Assembly (NCBI GenBank): GCA_913063325.1
Contig: CAJXYE010000033.1
Location: 1-47,113 of the forward strand
Direction: 5' to 3'
DNA: 47,113 nucleotides
Source of the DNA: an uncultured Colwellia sp.
GTDB taxonomy: Bacteria > Pseudomonadota > Gammaproteobacteria > Enterobacterales > Alteromonadaceae
Part shown: positions 34,258 through 42,347 of the stretch, one piece after another
Layout of the letters: each line of letters opens with the position of its first letter
Position numbering within the stretch: position 1 is the first letter of the stretch
The notes under the pieces: model-generated
The model's input: only the letters and a program-made list of their open reading frames with translations
Database searches by the model: none
What the model was told of the DNA's origin: nothing
Made by a program: the position numbers and the translations under genes

Positions 34258-34815
34258 ATGTTTAAATCGTTCACAATAGTTACTTTACTTGCCTTAAGTC
34301 TTTCATCAGCTGTTTTCGCTGATACTTTTAAATTATCTAGCCAAGATATAGCTCAAGGCGAGTTTATGCCTAAAGCACAGGAGTTTACCGGTTTTGGTTG
34401 TACTGGTGGTGATCTGTCGCCACACCTTAAATGGTCGGGTATACCAAAAGGGACTAAAAGTTTTGCTATTACCGCTTATGATCCCGATGCTCCAACAGGC
34501 AGCGGTTGGTGGCATTGGCAAATCGTTAATATACCGAACACTGTCACAGAGGTTGCTGCAGGCGCAGGTAGTACTAAAAAAGAATTAGCACCGAAAGGCA
34601 GCATGCAAATACAAAATGATTATGGTAGCCGAGGTTTTGGCGGTGCTTGTCCACCAAAAGGTCACGGTGTGCATCATTATCGCTTTACTGTACATGCACT
34701 TTCAGTCGAAAAAATTGAATTACCGGCAGATGCCTCAGGCGCGTTAGCGGGCTATATGATTAATGCCAATACCATAGCAACAAGCACAATAGAGTCGTTA
34801 TATAAAAGAGATTAG
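34258..34815 (+). CDS. exported YbhB/YbcL-type PEBP family protein
   Basis: 185 residues from ATG 34258; AAGGA is eight bases upstream of this ATG but only two from the ATG at 34252. Signal peptide (FTIVTLLALSLSSAVFA), then the phosphatidylethanolamine-binding-protein core: ITAYDPDAPTGSGWWHW and PPKGHGVHHYRFTVHAL. Bacterial members (YbhB, YbcL) are called Raf-kinase-inhibitor-like; the role is unclear. Periplasmic here. A bidirectional terminator hairpin follows. Confidence 0.88.
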   Translation: MFKSFTIVTLLALSLSSAVFADTFKLSSQDIAQGEFMPKAQEFTGFGCTGGDLSPHLKWSGIPKGTKSFAITAYDPDAPTGSGWWHWQIVNIPNTVTEVAAGAGSTKKELAPKGSMQIQNDYGSRGFGGACPPKGHGVHHYRFTVHALSVEKIELPADASGALAGYMINANTIATSTIESLYKRD

Positions 34816-34821
34816 TATTAC

Positions 34822-34862
34822 TTAGGCAAATTAGTCTTTATTTAAACGCTAATCTGCCTAAT
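34822..34862. terminator. bidirectional terminator hairpin
   Basis: TTAGGCA(a)ATTAG and CTAAT(c)TGCCTAA pair with one mismatch, between convergent genes. Confidence 0.6.
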
Positions 34863-34889
34863 CTTAAGCGTTATTGCTGAGGTGCTATA

Positions 34890-35834
34890 TTACAGTTTAA
34901 AGGTTTGTATATCATCGAGAAAAGGTCCATCACTTCCCGTAGTTCCACCTATCACATAGGTAGTATCACCTAAGGTAGTGGTGGCATTATGTCGGTTCGC
35001 TTTATAACCAATATCAATTTTATCCCACTTGAGTGTGTCAAAATCATAAGAATAAGTTGAATCCAGATCATTGTAATTACCAAACACAAAGAGCTTATTT
35101 TTAATTAAGGTAAGTGAGTGTGCACTAATACCCACTGGTATAGAGGACAGTGACTCCCATTTATTTGAAATCGGATCGAATCTTTCAAAGGTATTAAGTG
35201 AAGACTTGCCATCATATCCGCCAACAACATAAATTAGTCCATCTTTAACCACAGCGCTTGTTGCTTTTGCGGTAGGCATATCTGCAGCCCGTACCCATTT
35301 TTGTTGGTCTTTCTTTAAAACAGCAACGACAGGACTGGATACTAATGTTCTTCCACTGGGAAAGCTTCCGCCAAACACAAAAATATTGCCTTTCAAAAAT
35401 ACGGCACCGCTATTACGTGTTGGCGCAGGTAGCGGTTGGGCAAAGTTTACTTCATGGGTAATGGTATTAAATACTTCTACTCTCTTTTCAAAGAGCAATT
35501 TCTTGTCCTTAATACTTACGCCACCAACTATGTAGATTGAATGTTTGCCATCCCAAACCGCTGAAAAATAAAGTCTTGGTATTAATTTATTGTGTAGAAC
35601 CTTGGTTTGCCCTGATATTGGTTCAATAATTTCAATGTCAGTAAGAAAGCCTGACTTGCTTCCCTTTCCTGCCAGTACATATATCTTTTCACCATCGTTG
35701 ACCGCTGCATGGCCAAAACGAGCGGTAGACAAAGATAATGTATTTGACTCGACATTAGGTTTGGAACTACAACCCGCAAGAAGCATTATTGAAAGTATGA
35801 ATAAACAGAGCAGGTTGTTTTTTGAATGTGTCAT
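34890..35834 (-). CDS. Kelch-repeat lipoprotein
   Basis: 314 residues with a lipoprotein signal (LFILSIMLLAGCSS; lipidated Cys22). The rest consists of six Kelch-type blades, each ending in a GG or near-GG turn (YVLAGKG, YIVGGVS, FVFGGSF, YVVGGYD, FVFGNYND, YVIGGTTG), which would close a beta-propeller. Propellers of this type bind partners or, more rarely, sugars (N-acetylneuraminate epimerase NanM is a relative). No sialic-acid genes are present, so the ligand is unknown. Convergent with the PEBP gene. Confidence 0.87.
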   Translation of the reverse strand: MTHSKNNLLCLFILSIMLLAGCSSKPNVESNTLSLSTARFGHAAVNDGEKIYVLAGKGSKSGFLTDIEIIEPISGQTKVLHNKLIPRLYFSAVWDGKHSIYIVGGVSIKDKKLLFEKRVEVFNTITHEVNFAQPLPAPTRNSGAVFLKGNIFVFGGSFPSGRTLVSSPVVAVLKKDQQKWVRAADMPTAKATSAVVKDGLIYVVGGYDGKSSLNTFERFDPISNKWESLSSIPVGISAHSLTLIKNKLFVFGNYNDLDSTYSYDFDTLKWDKIDIGYKANRHNATTTLGDTTYVIGGTTGSDGPFLDDIQTFKL

Positions 35835-36120
35835 TATTTTAGTCCATTAAATGATGAGGACGTAGATTATTCTATTTGCTAAATATAGGCAATCAATTGA
35901 AAAATACAGATTAGTAAGGTGGTGCCATGTGTTAGTTGTGATCACATGTCCAAATTCACAAAAACCAAAGCGGCCAACTTCGAGATGTCTGATCGAAGAC
36001 CCATATTATTAGAAAATGGATTATCAATCAGATATCTCGATCTGATAGCTAGATAATGACCAATACATTTATTGGGTTGGTAAGAGGCTTATCTTTAAAT
36101 ATCGATAGCCCTAAATCAAG
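35835..36120. other. intergenic, imperfect inverted repeats
   Basis: No gene. Inverted copies of CGAGATRTCTGAT (about 35979-35992 and 36029-36043) could fold into a long hairpin that may terminate the malic enzyme transcript. Confidence 0.35.
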
Positions 36121-37368
36121 TTAAGCATCATTCATATAATTATCAGGTAGCGGTAAAGCTGCAACGCCAGAATCAACCGCTGCTTTTGCTACAGCCAGAG
36201 CAACATTTTTGCATAATCTTGGATCCATGGGACGTGGAATAATGTAGCCCTTGCCAAATGATAATGCCTCTTCACCACTGGCCTTTAAGACGTTGTTAGG
36301 AACCTCTTCTTTAGCAAGGGCTCTTATGGCATGAACAGCAGCAACTTTCATCTCATTATTAATTTTACGCGCTCTGACATCTAATGCTCCACGGAAGATA
36401 AACGGGAAACACAATACGTTGTTTACTTGGTTTGGATAATCAGAACGACCTGTTGCCATGATTAAATCACTTCTGGTTTCGTGGGCAAGTTCCGGCTTAA
36501 TTTCAGGATCTGGGTTTGAACAAGCAAATACTACCGGGTTATCGGCCATTTTCTTTAACTGTTCCCCACTCAATAAGTTAGGTCCTGAAACACCCAAGAA
36601 AACATCTGCGCCTTCAATAACATCATCTAACGTTCTTTTATCTGTGTTGTTGGCAAAACGTGTTTTGTATTCTGATAAATCATCACGGCGAGTATGAATG
36701 ACACCTTTAGTATCAAGCATGTATATTTTTTCACGCATGGCGCCACATTGAATCAATAGCTCCATACAAGCAATAGCGGCAGCGCCTGCACCTAAACAGA
36801 CGATATTAGCTTGTTTTATTTTCTTATTTTGTATCTCAAGTGCATTGATCATGGCAGCAGCCGTTACGATAGCCGTTCCGTGTTGATCATCATGAAATAC
36901 CGGGATTTTGCAGCGTTCATTTAATGCTTTTTCGATAATAAAACACTCAGGTGCTTTGATATCTTCTAAGTTAATACCACCAAAACTGTCAGCAATGTTA
37001 GCAACAGTATTGATAAAGTCATCAGTGGTTTTATGGGTAACCTCAATATCAAAAGAATTTATGTCAGCAAAACGTTTAAACAATAAAGCTTTACCTTCCA
37101 TAACAGGTTTTGAAGCCATTGGGCCTAAATTCCCCAAACCTAATACTGCAGTGCCATTGGAAATAACGGCAACGGTATTGCCTTTACCGGTATATTTGTA
37201 AACATCGTCAGGATTATTAGCAATTTCGCGACAAGGCTCGGCAACGCCAGGGCTATAGGCGAGTGACAAATCGGCACTGGTTTCTGCGGGTTTGGTGATA
37301 GAAACGGCTATTTTACCTGCGGTTGGCAAGGCGTGATAGTCCAGTGCTGCTTGTTTTAAATCAGACAT
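36121..37368 (-). CDS. NAD(P)-dependent malic enzyme
   Basis: 415 residues, the short malic-enzyme form without a phosphotransacetylase domain. It has YSPGVAEPC (substrate/metal start), GTAVLGLGNLGP, VMEGKALLFKRF with the catalytic Lys, CKIPVFHDDQHGTAIVT (metal-binding ED..DD type), the NAD(P) loop CLGAGAAAIACMELL and ACSNPDPEI. It decarboxylates malate to pyruvate. In this window it could drain malate made by malate synthase G from glyoxylate, and feed pyruvate to biosynthesis. Monocistronic. About 320 non-coding bases separate it from the upstream tsx-like gene, and no operator was found. Confidence 0.92.
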   Translation of the reverse strand: MSDLKQAALDYHALPTAGKIAVSITKPAETSADLSLAYSPGVAEPCREIANNPDDVYKYTGKGNTVAVISNGTAVLGLGNLGPMASKPVMEGKALLFKRFADINSFDIEVTHKTTDDFINTVANIADSFGGINLEDIKAPECFIIEKALNERCKIPVFHDDQHGTAIVTAAAMINALEIQNKKIKQANIVCLGAGAAAIACMELLIQCGAMREKIYMLDTKGVIHTRRDDLSEYKTRFANNTDKRTLDDVIEGADVFLGVSGPNLLSGEQLKKMADNPVVFACSNPDPEIKPELAHETRSDLIMATGRSDYPNQVNNVLCFPFIFRGALDVRARKINNEMKVAAVHAIRALAKEEVPNNVLKASGEEALSFGKGYIIPRPMDPRLCKNVALAVAKAAVDSGVAALPLPDNYMNDA

Positions 37369-37688
37369 TATTTGACCTACTTTTTTATAGTTTTAAAATT
37401 AAGGATATTATTGTAATAAGGCGGTACTCAACATGCTGGTTGGGGGTAGCATGCCAAATACCATTAAAATTGTTGTTAGTTTTTTTGCTGTTTTGACCCT
37501 TTGGATAAACAGAGTAATGCGCCAACCATAAATGGGGCAAAGTCATTGAAGGAAGTTCACAGTTTACATACAGCGATGAAATTGAATAGCTTAGATCATT
37601 GCTTTAGTGAATAAGCTATTGCTACCTATTGAATAGATAACAATAGCTATTATTTATACTTGGATTCATTTACTAGGTTATAAGCCTA
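37369..37688. other. intergenic with inverted repeats
   Basis: No gene. AATAGCTTA and TAAGCTATT (about 37586-37620) may form the tsx terminator on the minus strand; the rest shows nothing definite. Confidence 0.35.
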
Positions 37689-38516
37689 TTAGAAGCGCCA
37701 TACTGCTAAGAATTGAACGGTATTATCATCAACACCTTTCATACCTAATTTGTTTTTCCAGTATTGGTACTCAATACCTGCAAATAAACGATTAGATGGT
37801 GTACCAATGAGTTCACCAACGTCTAAGCGCACTTGTGGTTGAATTAAAATCCAAGATTCAAGCTCGGTAGTACCAAAGTTATTCACTTGAGTACGGCCAT
37901 CAATATATTCGGCATGACCTTCAAAACTCCAGCTAGTTGAACCCAGTTTAAACGGTAAAGCCCAAGCAAAATCAACCATAAAACTAGTATCTTCATCGAT
38001 GATAGAGAAAGGGGCACCGAAGTCACCTGCTAAAGATGAATCCGCACCGCTTGCATGAACAAATGCAGTAATGTCGAATTGTGCAAAAGCAAAACCTGGT
38101 AAATCTAAAGCTAAACGCATACCTGGTAATACCCAAGAGCTATCTACTTCAGGGGCGTAGTTAAAGCCAGCTACTAAGCCAATATCTTTCACCGGGCCAA
38201 AAGATAAGTCACTACCGGTCATTGCACCTAAGCTAAAGTTTGAATACCACTCGCCGTAAAATTCAGCAGAGTCGTTATAGCCATTTTTACCCGAGTACTG
38301 TGAGTGATCGACGAAGAAGAAGTTATCGCCGTATTCCCACCCACCAGCATGTTGGAAAGTAGTAATCGTGCCAGTCGATTGGTTGCCGAAGCCGTGTTCA
38401 AATTCACCACCCGCTTGAATTTGAACTTCAGTATTGCCCCAGATTTCTGCAGATGCCATTGGTGTACTTAATGCCGCTGTTAATGCAAGCGCTGTTAGTG
38501 TTGCTGTAATTCTCAT
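37689..38516 (-). CDS. Tsx-like nucleoside-specific outer-membrane channel
   Basis: 275 residues: signal peptide (MRITATLTALALTAALSTPMASA), then alternating beta strands ending in the outer-membrane signature VQFLAVWRF (C-terminal Phe). WGNTEVQIQAGGEFEHGFGNQ, DNFFFVDHSQYSG, FYGEWYSNFSLG and LFAGIEYQYWKNKLG are typical of the Tsx / OmpK family of nucleoside channels. It is divergent from bhcA, with a near-perfect 22-bp palindrome between them. Purine nucleoside uptake would fit the urate hydroxylase and glyoxylate-assimilation genes in the window. Confidence 0.85.
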   Translation of the reverse strand: MRITATLTALALTAALSTPMASAEIWGNTEVQIQAGGEFEHGFGNQSTGTITTFQHAGGWEYGDNFFFVDHSQYSGKNGYNDSAEFYGEWYSNFSLGAMTGSDLSFGPVKDIGLVAGFNYAPEVDSSWVLPGMRLALDLPGFAFAQFDITAFVHASGADSSLAGDFGAPFSIIDEDTSFMVDFAWALPFKLGSTSWSFEGHAEYIDGRTQVNNFGTTELESWILIQPQVRLDVGELIGTPSNRLFAGIEYQYWKNKLGMKGVDDNTVQFLAVWRF

Positions 38517-38605
38517 AGTGTCTCTCTTAATGTAATTTAGTTTTAATTATATTTTATTTTAATTTTAATTTTTTTCAATAGGTTCATATTTCACTATCGG
38601 CACCT

Positions 38606-38627
38606 AACTTGACACATGTGTCAGGTT
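38606..38627. promoter_or_regulatory. RutR-box-like palindrome between tsx and bhcA
   Basis: AACTTGACACATGTGTCAGGTT is a 22-base palindrome with one mismatched pair. Its core TTGACACATGTGTCA resembles the E. coli RutR box (TTGAC-CANNTG-GTCAA). It overlaps a possible bhcA -35 element (TTGACA at 38609-38614, with TTTACT 17 bases on), so binding would repress. A RutR-like gene lies 2.4 kb away. Confidence 0.65.
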
Positions 38628-38702
38628 AAGTTTTACTAAGATACATCAGGTTGTTTTGTAAACACAACTAAAAATTAAAACTAAAATAGAAGGTAAAGTA
38701 AT

Positions 38703-39824
38703 ATGACGTTTAAATCATTTAATCCGCCGCAAAGAATTTTAATGGGCCCTGGCCCATCAGATGTAAGTGCACGAGTACTTTCTGCGCTTGCTAGGCCAAC
38801 AGTGGGTCACCTTGACCCTTTATTTATCAATATGATGGATGAAGTAAAAACCTTACTGCAATATGCTTTTCAAACCAAAAATGAATTTACCATTGCTCTA
38901 TCGGCGCCGGGTTCTGCAGGTATGGAAGCGTGTTTTGTAAACTTAGTAGAAGCGGGCGATAAAGTCATTGTTTGTCGTAACGGTGTTTTTGGTGACCGTA
39001 TGATTCAAAACGTCACTAGAATTGGTGCAGAGGCCGTAGTTGTTGACTCTCCTTGGGGGCGAGCGGTTGAAACTCATAAGGTAAAAGCAGCATTACATGA
39101 CCATCCTGATGCTAAGTTCTTAGCTTTTGTTCATGCAGAAACCTCAACCGGAGCAGTTTCAGATGCTAAAGCGTTATGTGAAATGGCGCAAGAGCATGAT
39201 TGTTTGACGATTGTTGATGCGGTGACATCGCTAGGCGGTATTGAGCTTAAAGTAGATGAATGGGGTATTGATGCTATCTATTCAGGTACGCAAAAATGTA
39301 TGTCTTGTGTACCAGGAATATCACCAATCTCCTTTAGCCCTAAAGCGGTAGAAGTAGTACAAAACCGTAAAACTCAAATACAAAGTTGGTTTTTAGATCA
39401 AACACTTGTGATGGGCTACTGGTCTGGTGAAGGCAAACGTAGTTACCACCATACTGCCCCTGTTAACTCTTTATATGCACTACATGAAGCTTTGATAATG
39501 TTACATGAAGAAGGCTTAGAAAATAGCTGGGCACGTCATAGAGCACAGCACGAAGTACTAGCTAAAGGTTTGAAAGAACTAGGTATTGAGTTTATCGTGC
39601 CGGAAGAAGAGCGCTTACCTCAGTTGAATGCTATTTACATTCCAGATGGCGCTGATGATGCTAAAGTTCGCAATTACTTATTAGAGCATTACAACCTTGA
39701 AATCGGTGCTGGTTTAGGGGCATTTGCGGGTAAAGCATGGCGAATTGGTACTATGGGATATACTGCTAAAAGCGAAAATATTGCCCTTTGTTTGACCGCA
39801 TTAAAAGATGCTTTGCACCAATAA
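38703..39824 (+). CDS. bhcA: aspartate-glyoxylate aminotransferase (BhcA)
   Basis: 373 residues, a class V PLP aminotransferase. It has LMGPGPSDVSARVLSAL, ALSAPGSAGMEACFVNL, the PLP Asp in TIVDAVTSLGG, the PLP lysine Lys198 in YSGTQKCMSCVPG and WRIGTMGYTA near the end. The alanine/serine-glyoxylate aminotransferase family includes BhcA, which moves the amino group of aspartate to glyoxylate giving glycine and oxaloacetate. BhcB, BhcC and BhcD at 25-29 kb complete the cycle, which supports this name over plain serine-glyoxylate aminotransferase. Start ATG 38703 with AAGG ten bases upstream. A strong terminator follows. Confidence 0.87.
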   Translation: MTFKSFNPPQRILMGPGPSDVSARVLSALARPTVGHLDPLFINMMDEVKTLLQYAFQTKNEFTIALSAPGSAGMEACFVNLVEAGDKVIVCRNGVFGDRMIQNVTRIGAEAVVVDSPWGRAVETHKVKAALHDHPDAKFLAFVHAETSTGAVSDAKALCEMAQEHDCLTIVDAVTSLGGIELKVDEWGIDAIYSGTQKCMSCVPGISPISFSPKAVEVVQNRKTQIQSWFLDQTLVMGYWSGEGKRSYHHTAPVNSLYALHEALIMLHEEGLENSWARHRAQHEVLAKGLKELGIEFIVPEEERLPQLNAIYIPDGADDAKVRNYLLEHYNLEIGAGLGAFAGKAWRIGTMGYTAKSENIALCLTALKDALHQ

Positions 39825-39861
39825 AAGAGCCACTCAAGTGACCTAAAAAGTTACTTTCGTG

Positions 39862-39893
39862 AAAAAAGACCTCATTTACGAGGTCTTTTTTTT
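39862..39893 (+). terminator. rho-independent terminator after bhcA
   Basis: AAAAAAGACCTC and GAGGTCTTTTTT pair around CATTTAC-type loop bases, then more T. It is directly joined to the dyad at 39890. Confidence 0.88.
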
Positions 39894-39906
39894 CACATAG
39901 TGAAAC
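39890..39906. promoter_or_regulatory. 6-5-6 dyad downstream of bhcA (candidate BhcR site 4)
   Basis: TTTTCA-CATAG-TGAAAC, the same half-sites and spacing as the three dyads upstream of bhcB. Confidence 0.45.
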
Positions 39907-39942
39907 CTAAACGTTTTTTATTCCATAAAAATAGGCTGATTT

Positions 39943-39959
39943 ATTCCATAATATGAAAT
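39943..39959. promoter_or_regulatory. 6-5-6 dyad downstream of bhcA (candidate BhcR site 5)
   Basis: ATTCCA-TAATA-TGAAAT, centred 53 bases (about five turns) from site 4. No clear gene follows on the plus strand. A 15-codon ORF (MNKIGATNVAIYRDV, 40057-40104) with an AAGGA site is the only thing downstream. Confidence 0.4.
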
Positions 39960-40117
39960 AAAAAGGGTTTTTTAAGAGGGCTTTGGGGATGATTTTATAT
40001 TTTGAAAAAGTACTTTGAGTTTATTGTATTTTTCCAACAGGGCTTGAAGGATAAAAATGAACAAAATAGGTGCGACAAATGTGGCTATCTATAGAGACGT
40101 TTAGTAACTAACTCTCT

Positions 40118-40339
40118 TTAATCTTCGACGCCAATAGACATGACTCTATCACCGATTTTGTTCAATATGGTAATTTCACCAAGGCAAACGGCTACGATAG
40201 ATTTACCATCTTTAAATGCTTGTGGGATAACAACCCGACCAGATTCATTTTTTGGATAGTCTTTGACTGCATGATTTAACTCTAAGCAACTATCATTGTA
40301 ATAAATAATCGTTACGGTAGTTAGAGGAGTATTTGGCAT
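40118..40339 (-). CDS. TIGR02922 family small protein
   Basis: 73 residues. The sequence TVTIIYYNDSCLELNHAVKDYPKNE with VVIPQAFKDGKSIVAVCLGEITILNKIGDR matches my memory of the TIGR02922 family of short proteins from Colwellia and related marine gammaproteobacteria, of unknown function. It is soluble, with no signal. ATG 40339 has AAGGAATTAAT upstream. It is followed on the minus strand by nothing and preceded by two other small genes. Confidence 0.75.
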   Translation of the reverse strand: MPNTPLTTVTIIYYNDSCLELNHAVKDYPKNESGRVVIPQAFKDGKSIVAVCLGEITILNKIGDRVMSIGVED

Positions 40340-40440
40340 TATTAATTCCTTTTTAAACGATTACAGCTTAATTACGTATTACAACTATTGTAGAGAAAGT
40401 GTTTTTTGTCCAGCTACTTGGTGGTGGGCTTTATTATTAC

Positions 40441-40674
40441 TCATTTATCAGAGTATTGACTGGGTAACAGCTCGCTCAATACTTTCTGAAATACATGTAT
40501 AGCAAGGCTAAAAGATATGATGAAAGTTAATAAGGGGGAAACGCCCGTATTAAATAAATAATTAAATAATATATCTGACAGAGAAATCCCAACCATGCCA
40601 AATATACAGACCTTAGTTGAGTGCTTTTGTATTACTGTTTTGATTTCTTGATCGTTCATACTTTGAAACTCCAT
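40441..40674 (-). CDS. small membrane protein
   Basis: 77 residues with two hydrophobic helices (VCIFGMVGISLSDILFNYLF and PLLTFIISFSLAIHVF). AAGGAG lies 12 bases before ATG 40674, a little far; ATG 12 bases further in (MNDQEI) is possible. Family unknown. It lies 30 bases after the next upstream small gene and is probably co-transcribed with it. Confidence 0.5.
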   Translation of the reverse strand: MEFQSMNDQEIKTVIQKHSTKVCIFGMVGISLSDILFNYLFNTGVSPLLTFIISFSLAIHVFQKVLSELLPSQYSDK

Positions 40675-40704
40675 TTTTGTGATCTACTCCTTGTTAAAGC
40701 TAAG

Positions 40705-40908
40705 CTACTTTCCGTACTTTAATTCAAATAATTTTTTCAATAAGTCAGTACGCTGAACATTTGAATAACCAACACTGCCGATGAATGCCGCGATAAGTAT
40801 TAAATGTGTGAAGCTAAGCCGTTTCATTTTCATTTCGATACGTTGAATTCTTTCTATTTTTTTATATTCGTCAAATGCATTAATATCATCTATTGAGTTC
40901 AATTCCAT
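40705..40908 (-). CDS. small membrane protein
   Basis: 67 residues: an acidic/basic N-terminal helix (DEYKKIERIQRIEMKMKR) and one membrane helix (FTHLILIAAFIGSVGYS). AAGGAG nine bases before ATG 40908 is a good ribosome site. It forms a pair with the following small membrane protein gene. Family unknown. Confidence 0.55.
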   Translation of the reverse strand: MELNSIDDINAFDEYKKIERIQRIEMKMKRLSFTHLILIAAFIGSVGYSNVQRTDLLKKLFELKYGK

Positions 40909-41002
40909 TTCGTAAATCTCCTTTATATATATGCTTTAAACTATGGTCTAATTTTATCAGGACTAACTGCATTCTTGAATGTACTAATACCAATTACAAT
41001 GC

Positions 41003-41629
41003 TTAAGTTAGGCCACAACCTTTTAAAATAATTGAGGTAAGTGATTCAACCACGCTATCAAAATCATCATCATTCATGGTCTCTTTACCAAAAGCGGCCA
41101 ATACCTGAACATTAAAATCGGCATAATGCTGAGTTGAACTCCAGATAAGAAATAACAAGTGATGCGGGTTGATGGCATCTATCTGACCTTGTTCAATCCA
41201 AGTTTCAATGACGGTGATTTTTTCATCCAACCATTGCTTGAATTCGGTATGTAAATATTCAGTCAGAATAGGAGCTCCATGAATAACCTCACTAGCAAAT
41301 ATTTTAGAGCCGTCAGGATCATGTTTTGCATGCATTATTTTTTCATGAATATAAGCGGTTAGAACCGTTTTAGGATCATCATCAATACTTAAGGTATCAA
41401 AGCTAGTGTTCCAGCTGACAATAATCTCGTTGAGCAACTGTTGATAAAGGTCTGTTTTATCATCGAAATAGTAATGAATATTTGCTCTTGGAATGCTAGC
41501 TCGTTCAGCAATACGCTTAATTGAGGCACCTTTAAAACCATGGGTAACAAATTCAGTTTTGGCAGCCGTTAAAATAAGCGCGACATTCTTTTGGCGAACT
41601 TGTCCAACAGATTCTTTTTTTACCGACAC
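41003..41629 (-). CDS. TetR-family regulator, RutR-like
   Basis: 208 residues. N-terminal TetR helix-turn-helix (FKGASIKRIAERASIPRANIHYYFDDKTDLYQ) and a C-terminal domain very like E. coli RutR: FASEVIHGAPILTEYLHTEFKQWLDEK, and INPHHLLFLIWSSTQHYADFNVQVLAAFGKE, where RutR has HLIFMIWASTQHYADF. RutR senses pyrimidines (uracil) and controls pyrimidine and purine/allantoin degradation. Its candidate target here is the RutR-box-like palindrome between the tsx-like gene and bhcA. It could equally belong to the purine-ureide pathway with puuD. Monocistronic. Confidence 0.8.
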   Translation of the reverse strand: MSVKKESVGQVRQKNVALILTAAKTEFVTHGFKGASIKRIAERASIPRANIHYYFDDKTDLYQQLLNEIIVSWNTSFDTLSIDDDPKTVLTAYIHEKIMHAKHDPDGSKIFASEVIHGAPILTEYLHTEFKQWLDEKITVIETWIEQGQIDAINPHHLLFLIWSSTQHYADFNVQVLAAFGKETMNDDDFDSVVESLTSIILKGCGLT

Positions 41630-41639
41630 AAATACCTCA

Positions 41640-42000
41640 TAACTTCTTTGATGTTGTAGAAAAAGAACTTTATAACAAGTTGCAACATACAGCTATAGCT
41701 TTCTGGCAAATGAAATCATTAATTGTCTGAAAACAAGGTATTTGGTGACGTTTTGCATTATAACCGACTCATGAAGTTTATGGTCTTGTCTGGGTCGTCA
41801 CAAATAATGATAAACGCGCTACCAAATGAGGAAGCTCAATCTATTAGCAACGTTTTGTGATTGTCCCTAACCTTTAAAATAAACCTTCAGCATGCTCACT
41901 AATTAGTTTTTAAGACTGCTCTATTACTAGCTGAGCTGTTGTTTTTCTAACCCGCATTTACTTTGGTTTTTAAGTCAGTTACTATCAGCGTTATCAGTTG
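41640..42000. other. upstream region of the TetR gene
   Basis: No gene. It contains the TetR-gene promoter, with an AAGTTGCAACATAC dyad-like bit near 41678 that is not RutR-box-like. Nothing else stands out before the riboswitch. Confidence 0.4.
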
Positions 42001-42002
42001 AA

Positions 42003-42088
42003 AAAGGCAAACTAAGTAAAAACTTAGGACGCAAAGCCAACGGTCTAAGGAGATGTAAAAGTCTCTATGATAGCGTAGCTACCGGCAC
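42003..42088 (+). ncRNA. cyclic di-GMP-I (GEMM-I) riboswitch
   Basis: The sequence follows the GEMM-I plan: AAGGCAAACT, a GNAA-type loop stem (CTAAGTAAAAACTTAG), the invariant GGACGCAAAGCC, then ACGGTCTAAG and a second stem, and the ATGATAGCGTAGCTACCGG closing segment. Compared with Vibrio cholerae Vc2 (CAAACC, GGACGCAAAGCC, GGTAGGTAGC) the ligand-contact core is preserved. It lies about 260 bases before a lipoprotein gene, with a hairpin between that could serve as expression platform. Confidence 0.92.
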
Positions 42089-42120
42089 TGGAGTATTGAA
42101 AGTATTTCAATATCCCCCTA

Positions 42121-42146
42121 AATAATGTTTAACATTATTGTCTTTT
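42121..42146 (+). terminator. riboswitch expression-platform hairpin
   Basis: AATAATGTT and AACATTATT pair, followed by GTCTTTT. A second hairpin (TATTGAAA-GTA-TTTCAATA, 42094-42112) lies between it and the riboswitch and could exclude or support it. A transcriptional OFF/ON switch is likely. Confidence 0.55.
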
Positions 42147-42347
42147 CCTCTGCGTGAATTCTTAATTAACCACAGATCGTTAGTGAGTCAATTATAAATG
42201 TTGAAGCCAAAAAAGTTATATCCCTAATGTTAATGAGAAGCCGCTTTCTTTAGCAAAAGATAAAGCCATGCCATTTTATCGATAGGTGCTATTACTGAAG
42301 TTGATGAAACACACGGCAGCAACATCATTTATCAAAAGGAGTATTAG

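Noticed and set aside
36908..37201. 97-codon plus-strand frame
   Set aside because: Antisense to the malic enzyme, with no recognisable protein.
38581..38600. TTCATATTTCACTATC as a further BhcR-type dyad upstream of bhcA
   Set aside because: Only half-sites are present and the 6-5-6 symmetry fails.
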